This document shows, in pieces, positions 23,698-32,125 of a stretch of DNA of 63,161 bases. Both the position numbers and the translations under genes were made by a program. The notes under the pieces were generated by a model, which saw only the letters and a list, made by a program, of their open reading frames with translations, did no database searches and was not told the origin of the DNA. The stretch's first letter is position 1. The number at the start of each line of letters is the position of its first letter. Source of the DNA: a virus; IMG/VR virus record IMGVR_UViG_3300027262_000003, positions 1-63,161 of that record. One strand, written 5' to 3'.

Positions 23698-24148
23698 CGT
23701 CGAATCCAGTAGGTAAGTTAATTTTTCCTGAATGTTCTTTCTTATCTGCTAATCCTAAATCTCTTGCTATTATGTTGGCGTTATAGGCTCCTACTGCTGC
23801 ACCTTCAAACTTTTGACTGTAGATAATCTCTCTTACATGCGTAATGACGTTAGAAAAGTCTTTATCAACTTTATTCTCTAAATCTAATTCTGATTCAAAT
23901 TGAGCAAAATATTTAGTATTGACTCCTAAGAAAATACAGAGTCCGGTTAACGTGAATGGTGATGCTGTGGGTATCTTTACCATTTCAACGTCTTTGCCTT
24001 TAAAGTCTGTCTTTTCCCACTTCTGATTAGATTGATGTTCAAAGTATTCATAGCAAGCATCTAATAGGATATTAGGGGTTTTAAATATCTTATCCCTTCC
24101 ATGCTTAGATCTTAATTTCCAGAATTGATTTCCAGTAGGTGCTGCCAT
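23690..24148 (-). CDS. terS: Terminase small subunit
   Basis: This 152-residue protein starts MAAPTGNQFWKLRSKHGRDK, a hallmark N-terminus of Bacteroidetes phage small terminases. Residues 25-90 hold helix-turn-helix-like DNA-recognition helices (TLTGLCIFLGVNTKYFAQFE). The C-terminus (NIIARDLGLADKKE) is the usual oligomerisation and motor-contact segment. The overlap with the large subunit supports the pairing. Confidence 0.85.
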   Translation of the reverse strand: MAAPTGNQFWKLRSKHGRDKIFKTPNILLDACYEYFEHQSNQKWEKTDFKGKDVEMVKIPTASPFTLTGLCIFLGVNTKYFAQFESELDLENKVDKDFSNVITHVREIIYSQKFEGAAVGAYNANIIARDLGLADKKEHSGKINLPTGFDVD

Positions 24149-24153
24149 AAAGT

Positions 24154-24660
24154 CTATTTCTCACTATCTAAATGATCAATGATCTTGTCTATTCTTTCAA
24201 ATACTGACTCTATGTATTGGGTCATAGTGTTGGATATAGAACTTAATGAAGTTTTGCTATGAGGGCCTATATCGTTTCTTGCTGTCATCGTTAGGCGTTC
24301 ATTGCCTATGATGTGATCTAAATGATATGATCTCTTTCCTGGAGTCTCTAATTTGGCTTTGAGTCCAGAAGGATATTGAATTGAGGGCGGTACTTCTACT
24401 AATTCTATTGCTAAAGCATCATCGTGATCTTTAATGATGCTATTATATATTTGGTCTCGCACTCTGAATAGATAAGCATCGTCAATGAATAAATGGAATG
24501 ATCCCAATACTGAATAAGCAGCTTCTAATGACTGATTCCAAAAGTTAGAAGTCATTTGAATGTATGCATTTTCTTTAGCTTCTGTTCGCTCCTTAATAGT
24601 TAACTCTGGCCTTTGGAATGATGTACTTACTTCTGGTTTTCTACCTTTGAATCTACTCAT
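24154..24660 (-). CDS. Hypothetical protein upstream of terminase
   Basis: This 168-residue protein has an N-terminus that is basic (MSRFKGRKPEVSTSF). The middle is helical and the end has a coiled coil (ESVFERIDKIIDHLD). It ends 5 nt before the small terminase gene, so it shares its transcript. It contains LDHIIGNERL but no clear HNH signature. The family is not recognised. Confidence 0.6.
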   Translation of the reverse strand: MSRFKGRKPEVSTSFQRPELTIKERTEAKENAYIQMTSNFWNQSLEAAYSVLGSFHLFIDDAYLFRVRDQIYNSIIKDHDDALAIELVEVPPSIQYPSGLKAKLETPGKRSYHLDHIIGNERLTMTARNDIGPHSKTSLSSISNTMTQYIESVFERIDKIIDHLDSEK

Positions 24661-24925
24661 AGTTATTTGGTTTTATGTATTCTGATAGATCCTTATAGTC
24701 TGGATGTGATATTAGAGCATTGCCTCTTATAAGATCTTTTTCATCAGGTACCGAAGATCCTGTAATGCTGAATTTACCTATAGTCGTTTCTTGATCCTTT
24801 GAAAAATATACTCTATATCCTTTAAAATGCTTGATACTGTTATAATCTCCAACAGATTTAGATAGTGCAACTGCTAATCTATTGCAAATGATAATGTAGA
24901 TTGGTTCAATGGGAGCATACTTCAT
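24653..24925 (-). CDS. Hypothetical protein
   Basis: This 90-residue protein starts MKYAPIEPIYIIICNRLAVA, overlaps the upstream tiny membrane gene by ATGA and the downstream gene by 8 nt. It is mixed alpha and beta without motifs. These overlaps show that 25038 to 22192 is one operon. Confidence 0.6.
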   Translation of the reverse strand: MKYAPIEPIYIIICNRLAVALSKSVGDYNSIKHFKGYRVYFSKDQETTIGKFSITGSSVPDEKDLIRGNALISHPDYKDLSEYIKPNNYE

Positions 24926-25038
24926 TTAGTCGATTTCCTTTCTTTGTGCCGTCTAATATTCCAATATAGGTTTGTCATCTGTAATGAAAATGTTACAAAG
25001 CTGAATGATATTAGAACTACAATTAAAGTATTTGTCAA
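24922..25038 (-). CDS. Tiny membrane protein with TTG start
   Basis: A 38-codon frame opens at TTG (25038). Residues 4-20 (TLIVVLISFSFVTFSLQ) form one membrane helix, followed by a positively charged tail (IRRHKERKSTK), which predicts an N-out, C-in topology. Its TGA overlaps the next ATG, the coupling used repeatedly here. Starting at the internal ATG would lose the helix. Tiny phage membrane proteins can be holins or superinfection factors, but nothing proves this. Confidence 0.5.
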   Translation of the reverse strand: MTNTLIVVLISFSFVTFSLQMTNLYWNIRRHKERKSTK

Positions 25039-25049
25039 TTGATAATTTT

Positions 25050-25083
25050 AATAAAAGCTGCCAACTCTGAGTGAATTGGCAGC
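25050..25083 (-). terminator. Rho-independent terminator/attenuator
   Basis: GCTGCCAA (25057-25064) pairs perfectly with TTGGCAGC (25076-25083). The minus-strand tail is TTTTATTAAAA. It lies between a -7 box (25114) and the tiny membrane gene, so it may act as an attenuator of the packaging operon or end the NinG transcript. Confidence 0.65.
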
Positions 25084-25113
25084 CTGTCTGATTATAAATA
25101 AACCTCCTTGTAA

Positions 25114-25121
25114 CAAATATA
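25114..25121 (-). promoter_or_regulatory. -7 element (TATATTTG) before packaging operon
   Basis: The minus strand reads TTCGTATATTTGTTAC, an exact TAnnTTTG. The flank TTCGTATATTT is shared with the 49-bp repeats. No -33 TTTG was seen. The terminator at 25050-25083 lies between this element and the first gene. Confidence 0.5.
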
Positions 25122-25165
25122 CGAAAAAATTATAATTAATAAGTTCATGGGGGCAGACTATTATC

Positions 25166-25837
25166 TTATTGATACAATCCAATAATCTCATTTAATTCGT
25201 CTCTTGTGTATTTCTGATTATCCCAATTTCTTATAATCGCTCGCATTTCTATTTTTATAGATTTTAAACTCTCCTTGTCAGGCTTTAATGTCGGATAAAG
25301 TCTTGGTAAACTATCTACATATTCAAAGTAATCATCTCCATACCTTCGCTTCAGTCCGTGTCGGTATCGGTTCTCATCGCCTGATCTCCATTGATTAGAT
25401 AAGACACTGCACTTATGAATATTATCCATGTGATACTTTAGATTCGGAAATGCTCCAACAGACCAAAAGTGACCACCGTCGTATGCTCTGTGGATCTCTC
25501 CAGTACAGATACATGGCTGATTTTCATCTATTATTCTTGCTAATTTCTGTAGTAAAACTGTTAACTCCTTGCCGATCTGACTCACTGACTTTAGCTTCTC
25601 TTTTTCTTTTTTAATTCTGATTCGATCTTTTCTTGCAATTTGGTCCTGTTTTTTCTTCTTTGCTTTAAGTGATAATTGATATCCACATTCAGGACTGCAC
25701 CACTTAACCATGCTTTTGCTTATTAGTCTGGTGTACTTCCTTTTGCAATGATGACAAACATACTGCTTGACCTTTGCCTTTTTCTCTTTTGATTTCTTCA
25801 CTCCGATTTGGTCTTCTTTTGAATAAGGTTTAGCCAT
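25166..25837 (-). CDS. ninG: NinG/Rap-like recombination protein
   Basis: This 223-residue protein has a N-terminal zinc finger (Cys28, Cys31, Cys47, Cys51), a long basic helix (60-95) and the NinG core. Landmarks include LQKLARIIDENQPCIC, GGHFWSVGAFPNLKYHMDNI and NQWRSGDENRYRHGL. NinG (Rap) is a structure-specific nuclease that trims recombination intermediates and favours RecA-independent annealing recombination. This fits with RecT and the exonuclease encoded in this arm. Family recognition is strong, although biochemical action here is inferred. Confidence 0.88.
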   Translation of the reverse strand: MAKPYSKEDQIGVKKSKEKKAKVKQYVCHHCKRKYTRLISKSMVKWCSPECGYQLSLKAKKKKQDQIARKDRIRIKKEKEKLKSVSQIGKELTVLLQKLARIIDENQPCICTGEIHRAYDGGHFWSVGAFPNLKYHMDNIHKCSVLSNQWRSGDENRYRHGLKRRYGDDYFEYVDSLPRLYPTLKPDKESLKSIKIEMRAIIRNWDNQKYTRDELNEIIGLYQ

Positions 25838-25910
25838 TCTTGTTTTTATTTAATATTTGAGCTGCAAAATTTAATCTATACTATTCCACTACAAATGCTG
25901 TCGTGATTTA

Positions 25911-26189
25911 TCAATCTTCAAATATTTTAGCTGCTTGCTGAAATTTATGAAATAGCTGGACATTTGCGGAATAATATATAAAATTTCCATCTCGCCTACA
26001 TTTGACTAATCCTGATCCTTTTAATAATCTTAAAAACCTACTGGCCTCTGATTGATTAATCTGCAATTTTTTATAAATATCTGTTACGCATATCTCGTCA
26101 TAATCATAAATTAAATTAAATATTCTTTTTCTATTTTTATGATTTAAAGCATATGATATTTTATGCAACTGATCTACTGATTCATTCAT
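25911..26189 (-). CDS. ArsR-type winged-helix regulator
   Basis: This 92-residue protein shows a typical ArsR fold. There is a helix with HKNRKRIFNLIYDYDE, then VTDIYKKLQINQSEASRFLR as recognition region (33-52), and the wing KCRRDGNFIYYS (63-74). There are no metal-binding Cys pairs, so it is probably not a metal sensor. It overlaps the preceding gene by ATGA. It may control the switch from replication to packaging genes that follow, an inference. Confidence 0.8.
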   Translation of the reverse strand: MNESVDQLHKISYALNHKNRKRIFNLIYDYDEICVTDIYKKLQINQSEASRFLRLLKGSGLVKCRRDGNFIYYSANVQLFHKFQQAAKIFED

Positions 26190-26737
26190 GATTTTTGTTT
26201 TAATTTTGCTGCTTTTTTATCTTTCATTGCCGCTTGACTGAGTATTTGATCGTAACTGTGGTTTCCTGATCTCAAATTCTGAGATTCTCCACGATCTCCT
26301 TTTAGGTTTTCATGCTCTCTATGTCTATTGTCCGATATAAATTTGCCTGATTGTTTGCAATATGATAGAAACCAATTAAAAACCCTGCTAATATCGATTT
26401 TATTAAAGTCTGGCCCATATTTTCCTTTCGCTGCATTTTTAAAAACAACATCAATTTCAGATAATTTCAAACCATTAAAATCCTCTATGATCATTTCTGA
26501 CAAAATCATTTCTGATTCCTGATCTAATGTGTTTTCCGTTTGTCCAAAATATCGATGAAGATTAATTTTTATTTTTGCTGCTAAAAAAAGAATCATTTGA
26601 TTTTCGTCAAATCGCTTTAATGTTGGTGATGGACTGATCAGAACATCTTCGAATGTTTGGATCCTTAAATTTTCTGTGTCAATGTTTACTAACGCAGAAA
26701 TATCAGTGAATCCCCAGCTCTTTAAGTCTCTCAACAT
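26186..26737 (-). CDS. Replication-associated protein (helical)
   Basis: The start at ATG 26737 gives 183 residues and a 35-nt overlap with the replication-initiation-like gene; an earlier ATG at 26821 or 26863 is possible. It contains ENQMILFLAAKIKINLHRYF and a segment FKNAAKGKYGPDFNKIDISR. I associate that segment with uncharacterised Bacteroidetes phage proteins next to replication genes. The C-terminus is Lys-rich (KDKKAAKLKQKS). The role is inferred from context. Confidence 0.6.
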   Translation of the reverse strand: MLRDLKSWGFTDISALVNIDTENLRIQTFEDVLISPSPTLKRFDENQMILFLAAKIKINLHRYFGQTENTLDQESEMILSEMIIEDFNGLKLSEIDVVFKNAAKGKYGPDFNKIDISRVFNWFLSYCKQSGKFISDNRHREHENLKGDRGESQNLRSGNHSYDQILSQAAMKDKKAAKLKQKS

Positions 26738-27626
26738 CCTTCCTTCGTCTATCCAGTTCTTGACTTTTATTTCCGATTGTCTGATTTCTACCAGACTTGA
26801 AGTCTTTGACACTTTCGACATATTTTGCAAATTTTTCGAGGTTAAAAATAGTTTGAGGTGCAAGCCATTCGCGCTTGATTATATTTTTATTTGATTGATC
26901 AACTTTAAATTCTATGACTTCTCTGATTTGATTCTCTGTATATTGATTTTGGAGAAGCGTAAGTATGTGGCTGCGAAATGGGATAGAATTTTCAGGATAA
27001 GATGTTCCAGCTAATTCATTGAGGTACTGTAGACAAAATCCAGCGATCTTTTCATTTTCTGGAATTTCAGATAAAAAATCATCTAAGTTGGTGCATTCAA
27101 AAGACAAAAAATCTTTTTCTTTTTTCTGTTTTTTTCTGTTCTGTTCTGCTCTGTTATTATCTGTTATAGTATTATCTAATATACTTTGTGTATTTATGGC
27201 GCCTTTACTCCGACTGAAACTATTTAAACTCCGTCCGTTATCGCTTAAATGCTGGATTAATAAAGTTAATGACGGAGCTTCATTTTTTCTTTTTCGGTAT
27301 GCATCTTCAATTGAGTCAACAAATTTCTGTGACCATAAGATATTATCTTGCCATAAATTAGCGTCAAATTCCTTTAGCTTGATGAGCAATTCTATGATAC
27401 TAATTAAAATAGGCTCATCGACTTTAAATTGATCAGCTAAGTACATAATTTGGGTATCATCATCAAAGTCTAAAAAATGATATTCAGCTTTGCCTAATTC
27501 TTCTAATAGCATAAACCATACAGCATAACCATCATTTCCAAACTTGTTTCTTATCAAATGCATCTTCTTTCCATGATCAGCGTAATGAGGAAAGTATGTC
27601 ACTGTATTTTTTGGTTTTCTTGCCAT
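26703..27626 (-). CDS. Replication initiation-like protein (DUF4373 N-terminus)
   Basis: This 307-residue protein has an N-terminus, YFPHYADHGKKMHLIRNKFG with GYAVWFMLLEELGKAEYHFL, which is the Lin1244/Lin1753-type (DUF4373) domain of phage replication proteins. A low-complexity linker follows (SDNGRSLNSFSRSKG to KKQKKEK). The C-terminal domain (about 205-275, YLNELAGTSYPENSIPFRSHILTL... WLAPQTIF) resembles the conserved C-terminus of phage replisome organizers. It probably recruits a host helicase to the phage origin. Confidence 0.75.
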   Translation of the reverse strand: MARKPKNTVTYFPHYADHGKKMHLIRNKFGNDGYAVWFMLLEELGKAEYHFLDFDDDTQIMYLADQFKVDEPILISIIELLIKLKEFDANLWQDNILWSQKFVDSIEDAYRKRKNEAPSLTLLIQHLSDNGRSLNSFSRSKGAINTQSILDNTITDNNRAEQNRKKQKKEKDFLSFECTNLDDFLSEIPENEKIAGFCLQYLNELAGTSYPENSIPFRSHILTLLQNQYTENQIREVIEFKVDQSNKNIIKREWLAPQTIFNLEKFAKYVESVKDFKSGRNQTIGNKSQELDRRRKDVERLKELGIH

Positions 27627-27636
27627 TTATGATTTG

Positions 27637-27849
27637 TTAGGGTTGAATATTTTTACTTTTTAATAATTTCAAATCATCTTCACTGTAGCAGGCTAACATT
27701 ACTCTATTGTGATGCTGTCTTATTATGCCCTCATTCCTATTTTTTAACTTCATGTAGTCACTTTCTTTTATTTCTATGGTAGTGCGCCCATAGAGAGTAA
27801 AAGTCTCTCTATGGGCGTTGTATTGCGTTTTTACGTCATAGAACCTCAT
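27637..27849 (-). CDS. Hypothetical small protein
   Basis: This 70-residue protein's ATG lies 4 nt inside the stop of the helicase-methyltransferase (ATGA). A perfect 13-bp inverted repeat is embedded in codons 11-21. This suggests either regulatory structure or that the true start is the later ATG at residue 33 (MKLKNRNEG). The sequence is basic and without recognised motif. Confidence 0.55.
   Translation of the reverse strand: MRFYDVKTQYNAHRETFTLYGRTTIEIKESDYMKLKNRNEGIIRQHHNRVMLACYSEDDLKLLKSKNIQP
27785..27817. repeat. 13-bp perfect inverted repeat inside a coding region
   Basis: CGCCCATAGAGAG (27785-27797) and CTCTCTATGGGCG (27805-27817) flank a 7-nt loop. There is no T run on either side, so termination is unlikely. 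It could form an mRNA hairpin about 30 nt after the start of the 70-residue frame, or be a protein or replication site. Confidence 0.75.
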
Positions 27850-30350
27850 GATGCTATGTCGAATAAGGTAGGGACTGATAATTTATATTCTAATGACTTC
27901 ATATAGAATAATCCATCATCATAATAGTCTGGATTTAATTCTGTAGAAATGCATTTACGGTTCATCTGAACTGCTCTATATGCTGTTGAAAATAAGCCTC
28001 CAAATGGATCATCAATAATATCACCTTCCATACTGTATCGGTTTATCAACCTGTCTATGATGTCAAATTGAAGAGGGCAAATGTGTTTTTCTTTTTTCCT
28101 ATTTGCTTGATTAGCATTTAGGGTTTTCATTCTATTTACATCAGTCCATACAAGCTCATTATTTGAGATGGTAGGTAATGTCATGAATAGACTACTTAGC
28201 TTTTCACGGGCTTCTAATTCTTCACATGATTCTAAATGCTCAATGAATGAATAGACTTCATTCTCATTAAACTCTTTCCATTGATTAAATATCACCTTCA
28301 TAGATCGCTTATCTAAATCATTAGAAGCTAAGAATCTATTTCCATTAGATCTCCAATAAGCATGTGCGTCTAACTGCCAGTTGGCCCTTGTATATTCTTC
28401 TTTTGTTTTACTTACTGGTTCATCAGAGTAAGCATTATTTGACTCAGTGGGAGGCTTCCTAAATAATAGAACATATTCAGGTAAACCTACACCCATCTTA
28501 GATCCATCTTTACACTGTTCACTCCAGCCCAATCTATAGGTCTGATTGTTTTCTCTAACCACATCTGTAGTGATTGTGATTTTTCCAATCAAATAGAATC
28601 CATGTTTTTCAAAGTGCTGGACCGTTTGGCCACTAAAATCTTTGATTGTAGTAAAAGATGTACCATTCTGATAACTGTACCTGATCCTATCTTTTACATG
28701 AATCGCTGCGATTCTTCCAGGCTTCAAAGTTCTTAGTAGTTCAGGTGTTAAATAATCCATCTGCTTAAAGAAATTATCATTTCCATCATTATGACCAAAG
28801 TCATTATAGTTATCTGAATATTCATAATGATCACCAAATGGTATTGATGTCAAAATCATGTCAGTCGAATCACTATCCATTTCCTTATGTGTGATTGTTG
28901 TATCATTATTAAAAAGAGTACAACCTAAGACTTCACTGGATCTTGGATTGTTAAATATTTTACGTTTCATGTCTGCTGATATTTTATCATTATTTAATCC
29001 GTATTCTCTTACTATGTTGATCATTTCAGTCTGTAGATTGATATGGTTTTTCCATTTCATTTTTAACTTTTTCAAGACATCATACTCATTATTCGTAAAG
29101 ATGATATACACATTGACTTCATGATTCTGATTGAATCTATATGTCCTGTGAAGTGCTTGTATAAAATTATTGAACTTATAATCTATTCCTACATAGATTA
29201 CATTATGGCAATGCTTTTGAAAATTACATCCTGATCCAGCTATGCTTGGTTTTGTCGATAAGATCTTGAAACGGCCATTCTTAAAATCGTTTAGGTTTTT
29301 TTCCTTTAGGTCGTTTTTCTGAGAACCATAGACAGATCTTAAATCATAGTCTTTAAATACCTTAGTTATTTCTTCTCGTTCTTTCTCTCGATGGTGCCAT
29401 AATATCCAATGATTATCAGGATCAGCGTCTACTAATTCTTTTGCCTTTTGAACTCTTATTTTTAAAGAGCTGGACTTTTCTTTAGAAGTAGCTGTAAGGC
29501 TTGTTTTATTTTTAGTGTATAGTGTAACTTGGCCCCGATCATCTACATAAGATTCATCTTGAATATTCTTAACTTCAATATCATGAACGTGCATTTTAGG
29601 TAGGTCATAGCCTTTGTCATCATATCCTAAATCTGATGGCTTATTGATGAATATGGCCCAAGTAGACACCCACATCCAAAACTCTTGTTTTTTATTTTCA
29701 TAGAGTTTCAAATTTCCAGCCTTAGTTGAATCTCTTTGAAAGAATCTGGTTAAGGCGTGTCCTCTATCTATAACTCCTAAATAGTCTGCATAATTTAATA
29801 TCTCTATGTAGTCATTAGGTGTCGGTGTTGCTGTTGCTACAAATCTATAAGGAACTTTAGTAAAATGATCTAATACATAATTAGTGGTTTGAGATCCTAA
29901 GGATCTAAGACAACTCGCTTCATCGAATGATACACCACCGAAAACAGAAGCATCTATATCGCCTTTTCTGATGCGCTCATAATTAGTTAGATAGATTTTC
30001 TTTTCCCAGTTAGTTACACTATCTGTATCTGTTATGTATTCTAATTCTATATCAGTCGATAGAAGCGTTAAGTCATCTTTAAATTCACCTATGACTCCGA
30101 GAGGTAAACAGACTAAGAAAGGCTTTTTTGTTTTTCTAATTACTTGGATAGCTATCTCCAGTTGCATTATTGTTTTACCTAATCCAAATGATGCAAATAT
30201 TGCTCTACGACCTCCATTTAGTGACCATTTTACTATATCGCTTTGATGAGGCTTTAAGATGGGGTCCATAGATTTATTACGAATATCAAAACCGTATTTT
30301 TCAGCTACGACAATCTTTGACTCTAAAAACTCTTTATACTGCATGGTCAT
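27846..30350 (-). CDS. SF2 helicase fused to DNA methyltransferase
   Basis: This 834-residue two-domain protein has helicase motifs in order. Walker A is ASFGLGKT (53-60), motif II SFDEAS (141-146), motif III TATPT (173-177) and motif VI QALHRTYRFNQ (398-408). The methyltransferase part has motif IV TSIPFGD (501-507) before motif I DPFGG (781-785), the order of beta-class amino-methyltransferases. TSIPFGD is a variant of the usual TSPPY. Such helicase-methylase fusions in phages are thought to modify phage DNA against restriction. The start ATG 30350 overlaps the 74-residue gene by 17 nt. Confidence 0.88.
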   Translation of the reverse strand: MTMQYKEFLESKIVVAEKYGFDIRNKSMDPILKPHQSDIVKWSLNGGRRAIFASFGLGKTIMQLEIAIQVIRKTKKPFLVCLPLGVIGEFKDDLTLLSTDIELEYITDTDSVTNWEKKIYLTNYERIRKGDIDASVFGGVSFDEASCLRSLGSQTTNYVLDHFTKVPYRFVATATPTPNDYIEILNYADYLGVIDRGHALTRFFQRDSTKAGNLKLYENKKQEFWMWVSTWAIFINKPSDLGYDDKGYDLPKMHVHDIEVKNIQDESYVDDRGQVTLYTKNKTSLTATSKEKSSSLKIRVQKAKELVDADPDNHWILWHHREKEREEITKVFKDYDLRSVYGSQKNDLKEKNLNDFKNGRFKILSTKPSIAGSGCNFQKHCHNVIYVGIDYKFNNFIQALHRTYRFNQNHEVNVYIIFTNNEYDVLKKLKMKWKNHINLQTEMINIVREYGLNNDKISADMKRKIFNNPRSSEVLGCTLFNNDTTITHKEMDSDSTDMILTSIPFGDHYEYSDNYNDFGHNDGNDNFFKQMDYLTPELLRTLKPGRIAAIHVKDRIRYSYQNGTSFTTIKDFSGQTVQHFEKHGFYLIGKITITTDVVRENNQTYRLGWSEQCKDGSKMGVGLPEYVLLFRKPPTESNNAYSDEPVSKTKEEYTRANWQLDAHAYWRSNGNRFLASNDLDKRSMKVIFNQWKEFNENEVYSFIEHLESCEELEAREKLSSLFMTLPTISNNELVWTDVNRMKTLNANQANRKKEKHICPLQFDIIDRLINRYSMEGDIIDDPFGGLFSTAYRAVQMNRKCISTELNPDYYDDGLFYMKSLEYKLSVPTLFDIAS

Positions 30351-30558
30351 TAATTCTATTGTGAGTGATAGGGTTTGCTTCTTTTCTAAGTTTATTTAAT
30401 TTAACAGCATTGATAATCTCAAACCTATTAGCGATGTAATATCTCTGTGTTGTCTTTCGGTATTCGTCTTTTTTCTTAGCTCTATTTGCTTTCATTTGTG
30501 CCTTATGCTTTTCTTTATTTTTCTGATACCAATCTGCTTTGTATTGCTTTGATGTCAT
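30334..30558 (-). CDS. Small very basic protein
   Basis: This 74-residue protein is dominated by Lys and Arg in its first half (YKADWYQKNKEKHKAQMKAN), followed by YRKTTQRYYIANRFEIINA. Similar Lys-rich helical pieces are found next to HNH motifs in phages, but no HNH residues are present. It probably binds nucleic acid and is cotranscribed with the helicase-methylase. Confidence 0.6.
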   Translation of the reverse strand: MTSKQYKADWYQKNKEKHKAQMKANRAKKKDEYRKTTQRYYIANRFEIINAVKLNKLRKEANPITHNRINDHAV

Positions 30559-30587
30559 ATTGCGAATATTTAATGTAGATAAATGCG

Positions 30588-30917
30588 CTATTTCTTGCTG
30601 TAGTAATTACAATTAGTTCCATGAGCTTTAACATTCTTAGTCTTACCTACATGAGTGAACTGTATGATATTCTGTTTCATGGCTTTTCTCATAATGCTTC
30701 CAAAAGCTCTGCCATTAATCTTAGATAGGTCTATGTGGTCGCTGCAATATTCTCTAAAGTCGCTGCACTCAAATAAACCTTCTGGATTGTACTGTCTCAA
30801 TAACTCCAGTATCTTATCTGAAAAGTTATCTATCTGTTTTTCTGCTTTGTCTATGGCTAAATTTATGCCTGTCTTTGCAGCTTCTTTAGACTCGAACATG
30901 TTTAGTTGTAGTGTCAT
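30588..30917 (-). CDS. Hypothetical protein, possible winged helix
   Basis: This 109-residue protein starts MTLQLNMFESKEAAKTGINL. The C-terminal half (NGRAFGSIMRKAMKQNIIQF then THVGKTKNVKAHGTNCNYYS) looks like a recognition helix and wing. It follows the 118-residue gene by one base. Proteins of this shape occur in phage recombination operons. No family is certain. Confidence 0.6.
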   Translation of the reverse strand: MTLQLNMFESKEAAKTGINLAIDKAEKQIDNFSDKILELLRQYNPEGLFECSDFREYCSDHIDLSKINGRAFGSIMRKAMKQNIIQFTHVGKTKNVKAHGTNCNYYSKK

Positions 30918-30918
30918 G

Positions 30919-31275
30919 TCAATCTAATAATGTTTTGTAATGAGTGATGACTTTCTCCATTTTAAATATGTAGTACAAATTGAAGTCTTCATACCCTTCA
31001 TTGTCTTGATCCCATAGCCTGTAAAAAACTGATCTAAGTCTTTTTGATGGCGTTTTCCCTTTTGGCATTTCGATATTGAATTGTAGCTCATCGAATTGCT
31101 CAATCTGTTCGTCTGTATATTCTTCACCTTTAAATGCAAAGAATCCTGATACGTTTTGACTTGTCATTAATTGGCCAGACTTTTCTGGACCTAACTCCAT
31201 TGTCTCTACTGTAACTTTTATTGATCGATCCTTTAAGGTTTCAATCTTTGCGATGTGTCCTGGAAATATGATCAT
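30919..31275 (-). CDS. Hypothetical protein next to SSB
   Basis: This 118-residue protein has a beta-rich N-terminus (MIIFPGHIAKIETLKDRSIK) and a MPKGKTPSKRLRSVFYRLWD segment. It lies 2 nt after SSB in the recombination operon. That neighbourhood suggests a role in recombination or replication. It lacks motifs for nucleases or helicases. Confidence 0.6.
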   Translation of the reverse strand: MIIFPGHIAKIETLKDRSIKVTVETMELGPEKSGQLMTSQNVSGFFAFKGEEYTDEQIEQFDELQFNIEMPKGKTPSKRLRSVFYRLWDQDNEGYEDFNLYYIFKMEKVITHYKTLLD

Positions 31276-31277
31276 AA

Positions 31278-31676
31278 TTAAAAAGGAAGATCCGATTCGT
31301 CTTTAATTTGATTCGTTGGTTCCTCTACTGGTGGACCTGAATAAGAACCTGTACTCTCTGATCTTTCTAAGCTCCTAATTTGTCGAGCTACAATATCAGT
31401 TGCGTATTTCTTAACTCCATTTTGATCTTCCCAACTTCGATATTTGATCTTTCCATCAATGAATACTTTGTCGCCTTTTTTTAGGTTGCCCACTGAGTCC
31501 CTGTTGTAGATTGTCACTGTATGCCAATCTGTATTCTTTACCCATTCGCCTGATGTCTTATCTTTATAGTTGTCAGCAGTTGCTACGGATAGCCTATGAG
31601 CAAATCCACCAGAATCAAATATTTTCTTTTCTGGATCTGCTCCAAGATTTCCAATTAGTGTTACTTTGTTTATCAT
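31278..31676 (-). CDS. ssb: Single-stranded DNA-binding protein
   Basis: This 132-residue SSB has an OB fold that spans about residues 1-105, with MINKVTLIGNLGADPE and NTDWHTVTIYNRDS. It ends in a flexible linker and the acidic DESDLPF tip that recruits partner proteins. Length is slightly short for a bacterial SSB and usual for phage. It protects ssDNA during replication and RecT-type annealing. The start lies 5 nt from the stop of the MazG-like gene. Confidence 0.93.
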   Translation of the reverse strand: MINKVTLIGNLGADPEKKIFDSGGFAHRLSVATADNYKDKTSGEWVKNTDWHTVTIYNRDSVGNLKKGDKVFIDGKIKYRSWEDQNGVKKYATDIVARQIRSLERSESTGSYSGPPVEEPTNQIKDESDLPF

Positions 31677-31680
31677 TTAT

Positions 31681-32073
31681 TTAATATTTTTTACCGTGTT
31701 TATATTCTCTTAGTGAATTGAATCGCATTTTAGCCTTAATATGAGACTCTAAGTCTATTCCTTTAAATGCAGATAAGTCCATAACTCGAATCATAATATC
31801 TGCAAGCTCATCTTCAAATGTGTCTTTAACGTCTAATTTAAATAGATGCTCAAATGTCATGTCGTCTTCATGCTGAATATCCTGATACGTAGTGCTGCCA
31901 TCCTGATCATAAGGCTCATGAAGGTCACAGTGATTACCGACCCTATCAGATTCACAAGCTTCTGCAACTTCTGTGACAATAAGCATAAGCATTTCACCTA
32001 TGTTCTTTTCATCTTCGTAGAATCCATTCTTCTTATTTATTTCATGTATATCCTTACTTAGTTGATTTATCAT
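31681..32073 (-). CDS. MazG-like nucleotide pyrophosphohydrolase
   Basis: This 130-residue protein is all-alpha. Metal-binding motifs are visible as TEVAEACES (33-41) and EDELADIMIRVMDL (about 87-100). It is related to MazG or dUTPase-like all-alpha NTP pyrophosphatases, which clean up nucleotide pools or lower alarmone levels during infection. An insert of charged residues between the motifs (HCDLHEPYDQDGSTTYQDIQ) is typical of phage versions. Confidence 0.8.
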   Translation of the reverse strand: MINQLSKDIHEINKKNGFYEDEKNIGEMLMLIVTEVAEACESDRVGNHCDLHEPYDQDGSTTYQDIQHEDDMTFEHLFKLDVKDTFEDELADIMIRVMDLSAFKGIDLESHIKAKMRFNSLREYKHGKKY

Positions 32074-32125
32074 TAATTATGTTTTAAATGTTATTGAATG
32101 TGATTTGATATTAAATGCTTCATGA

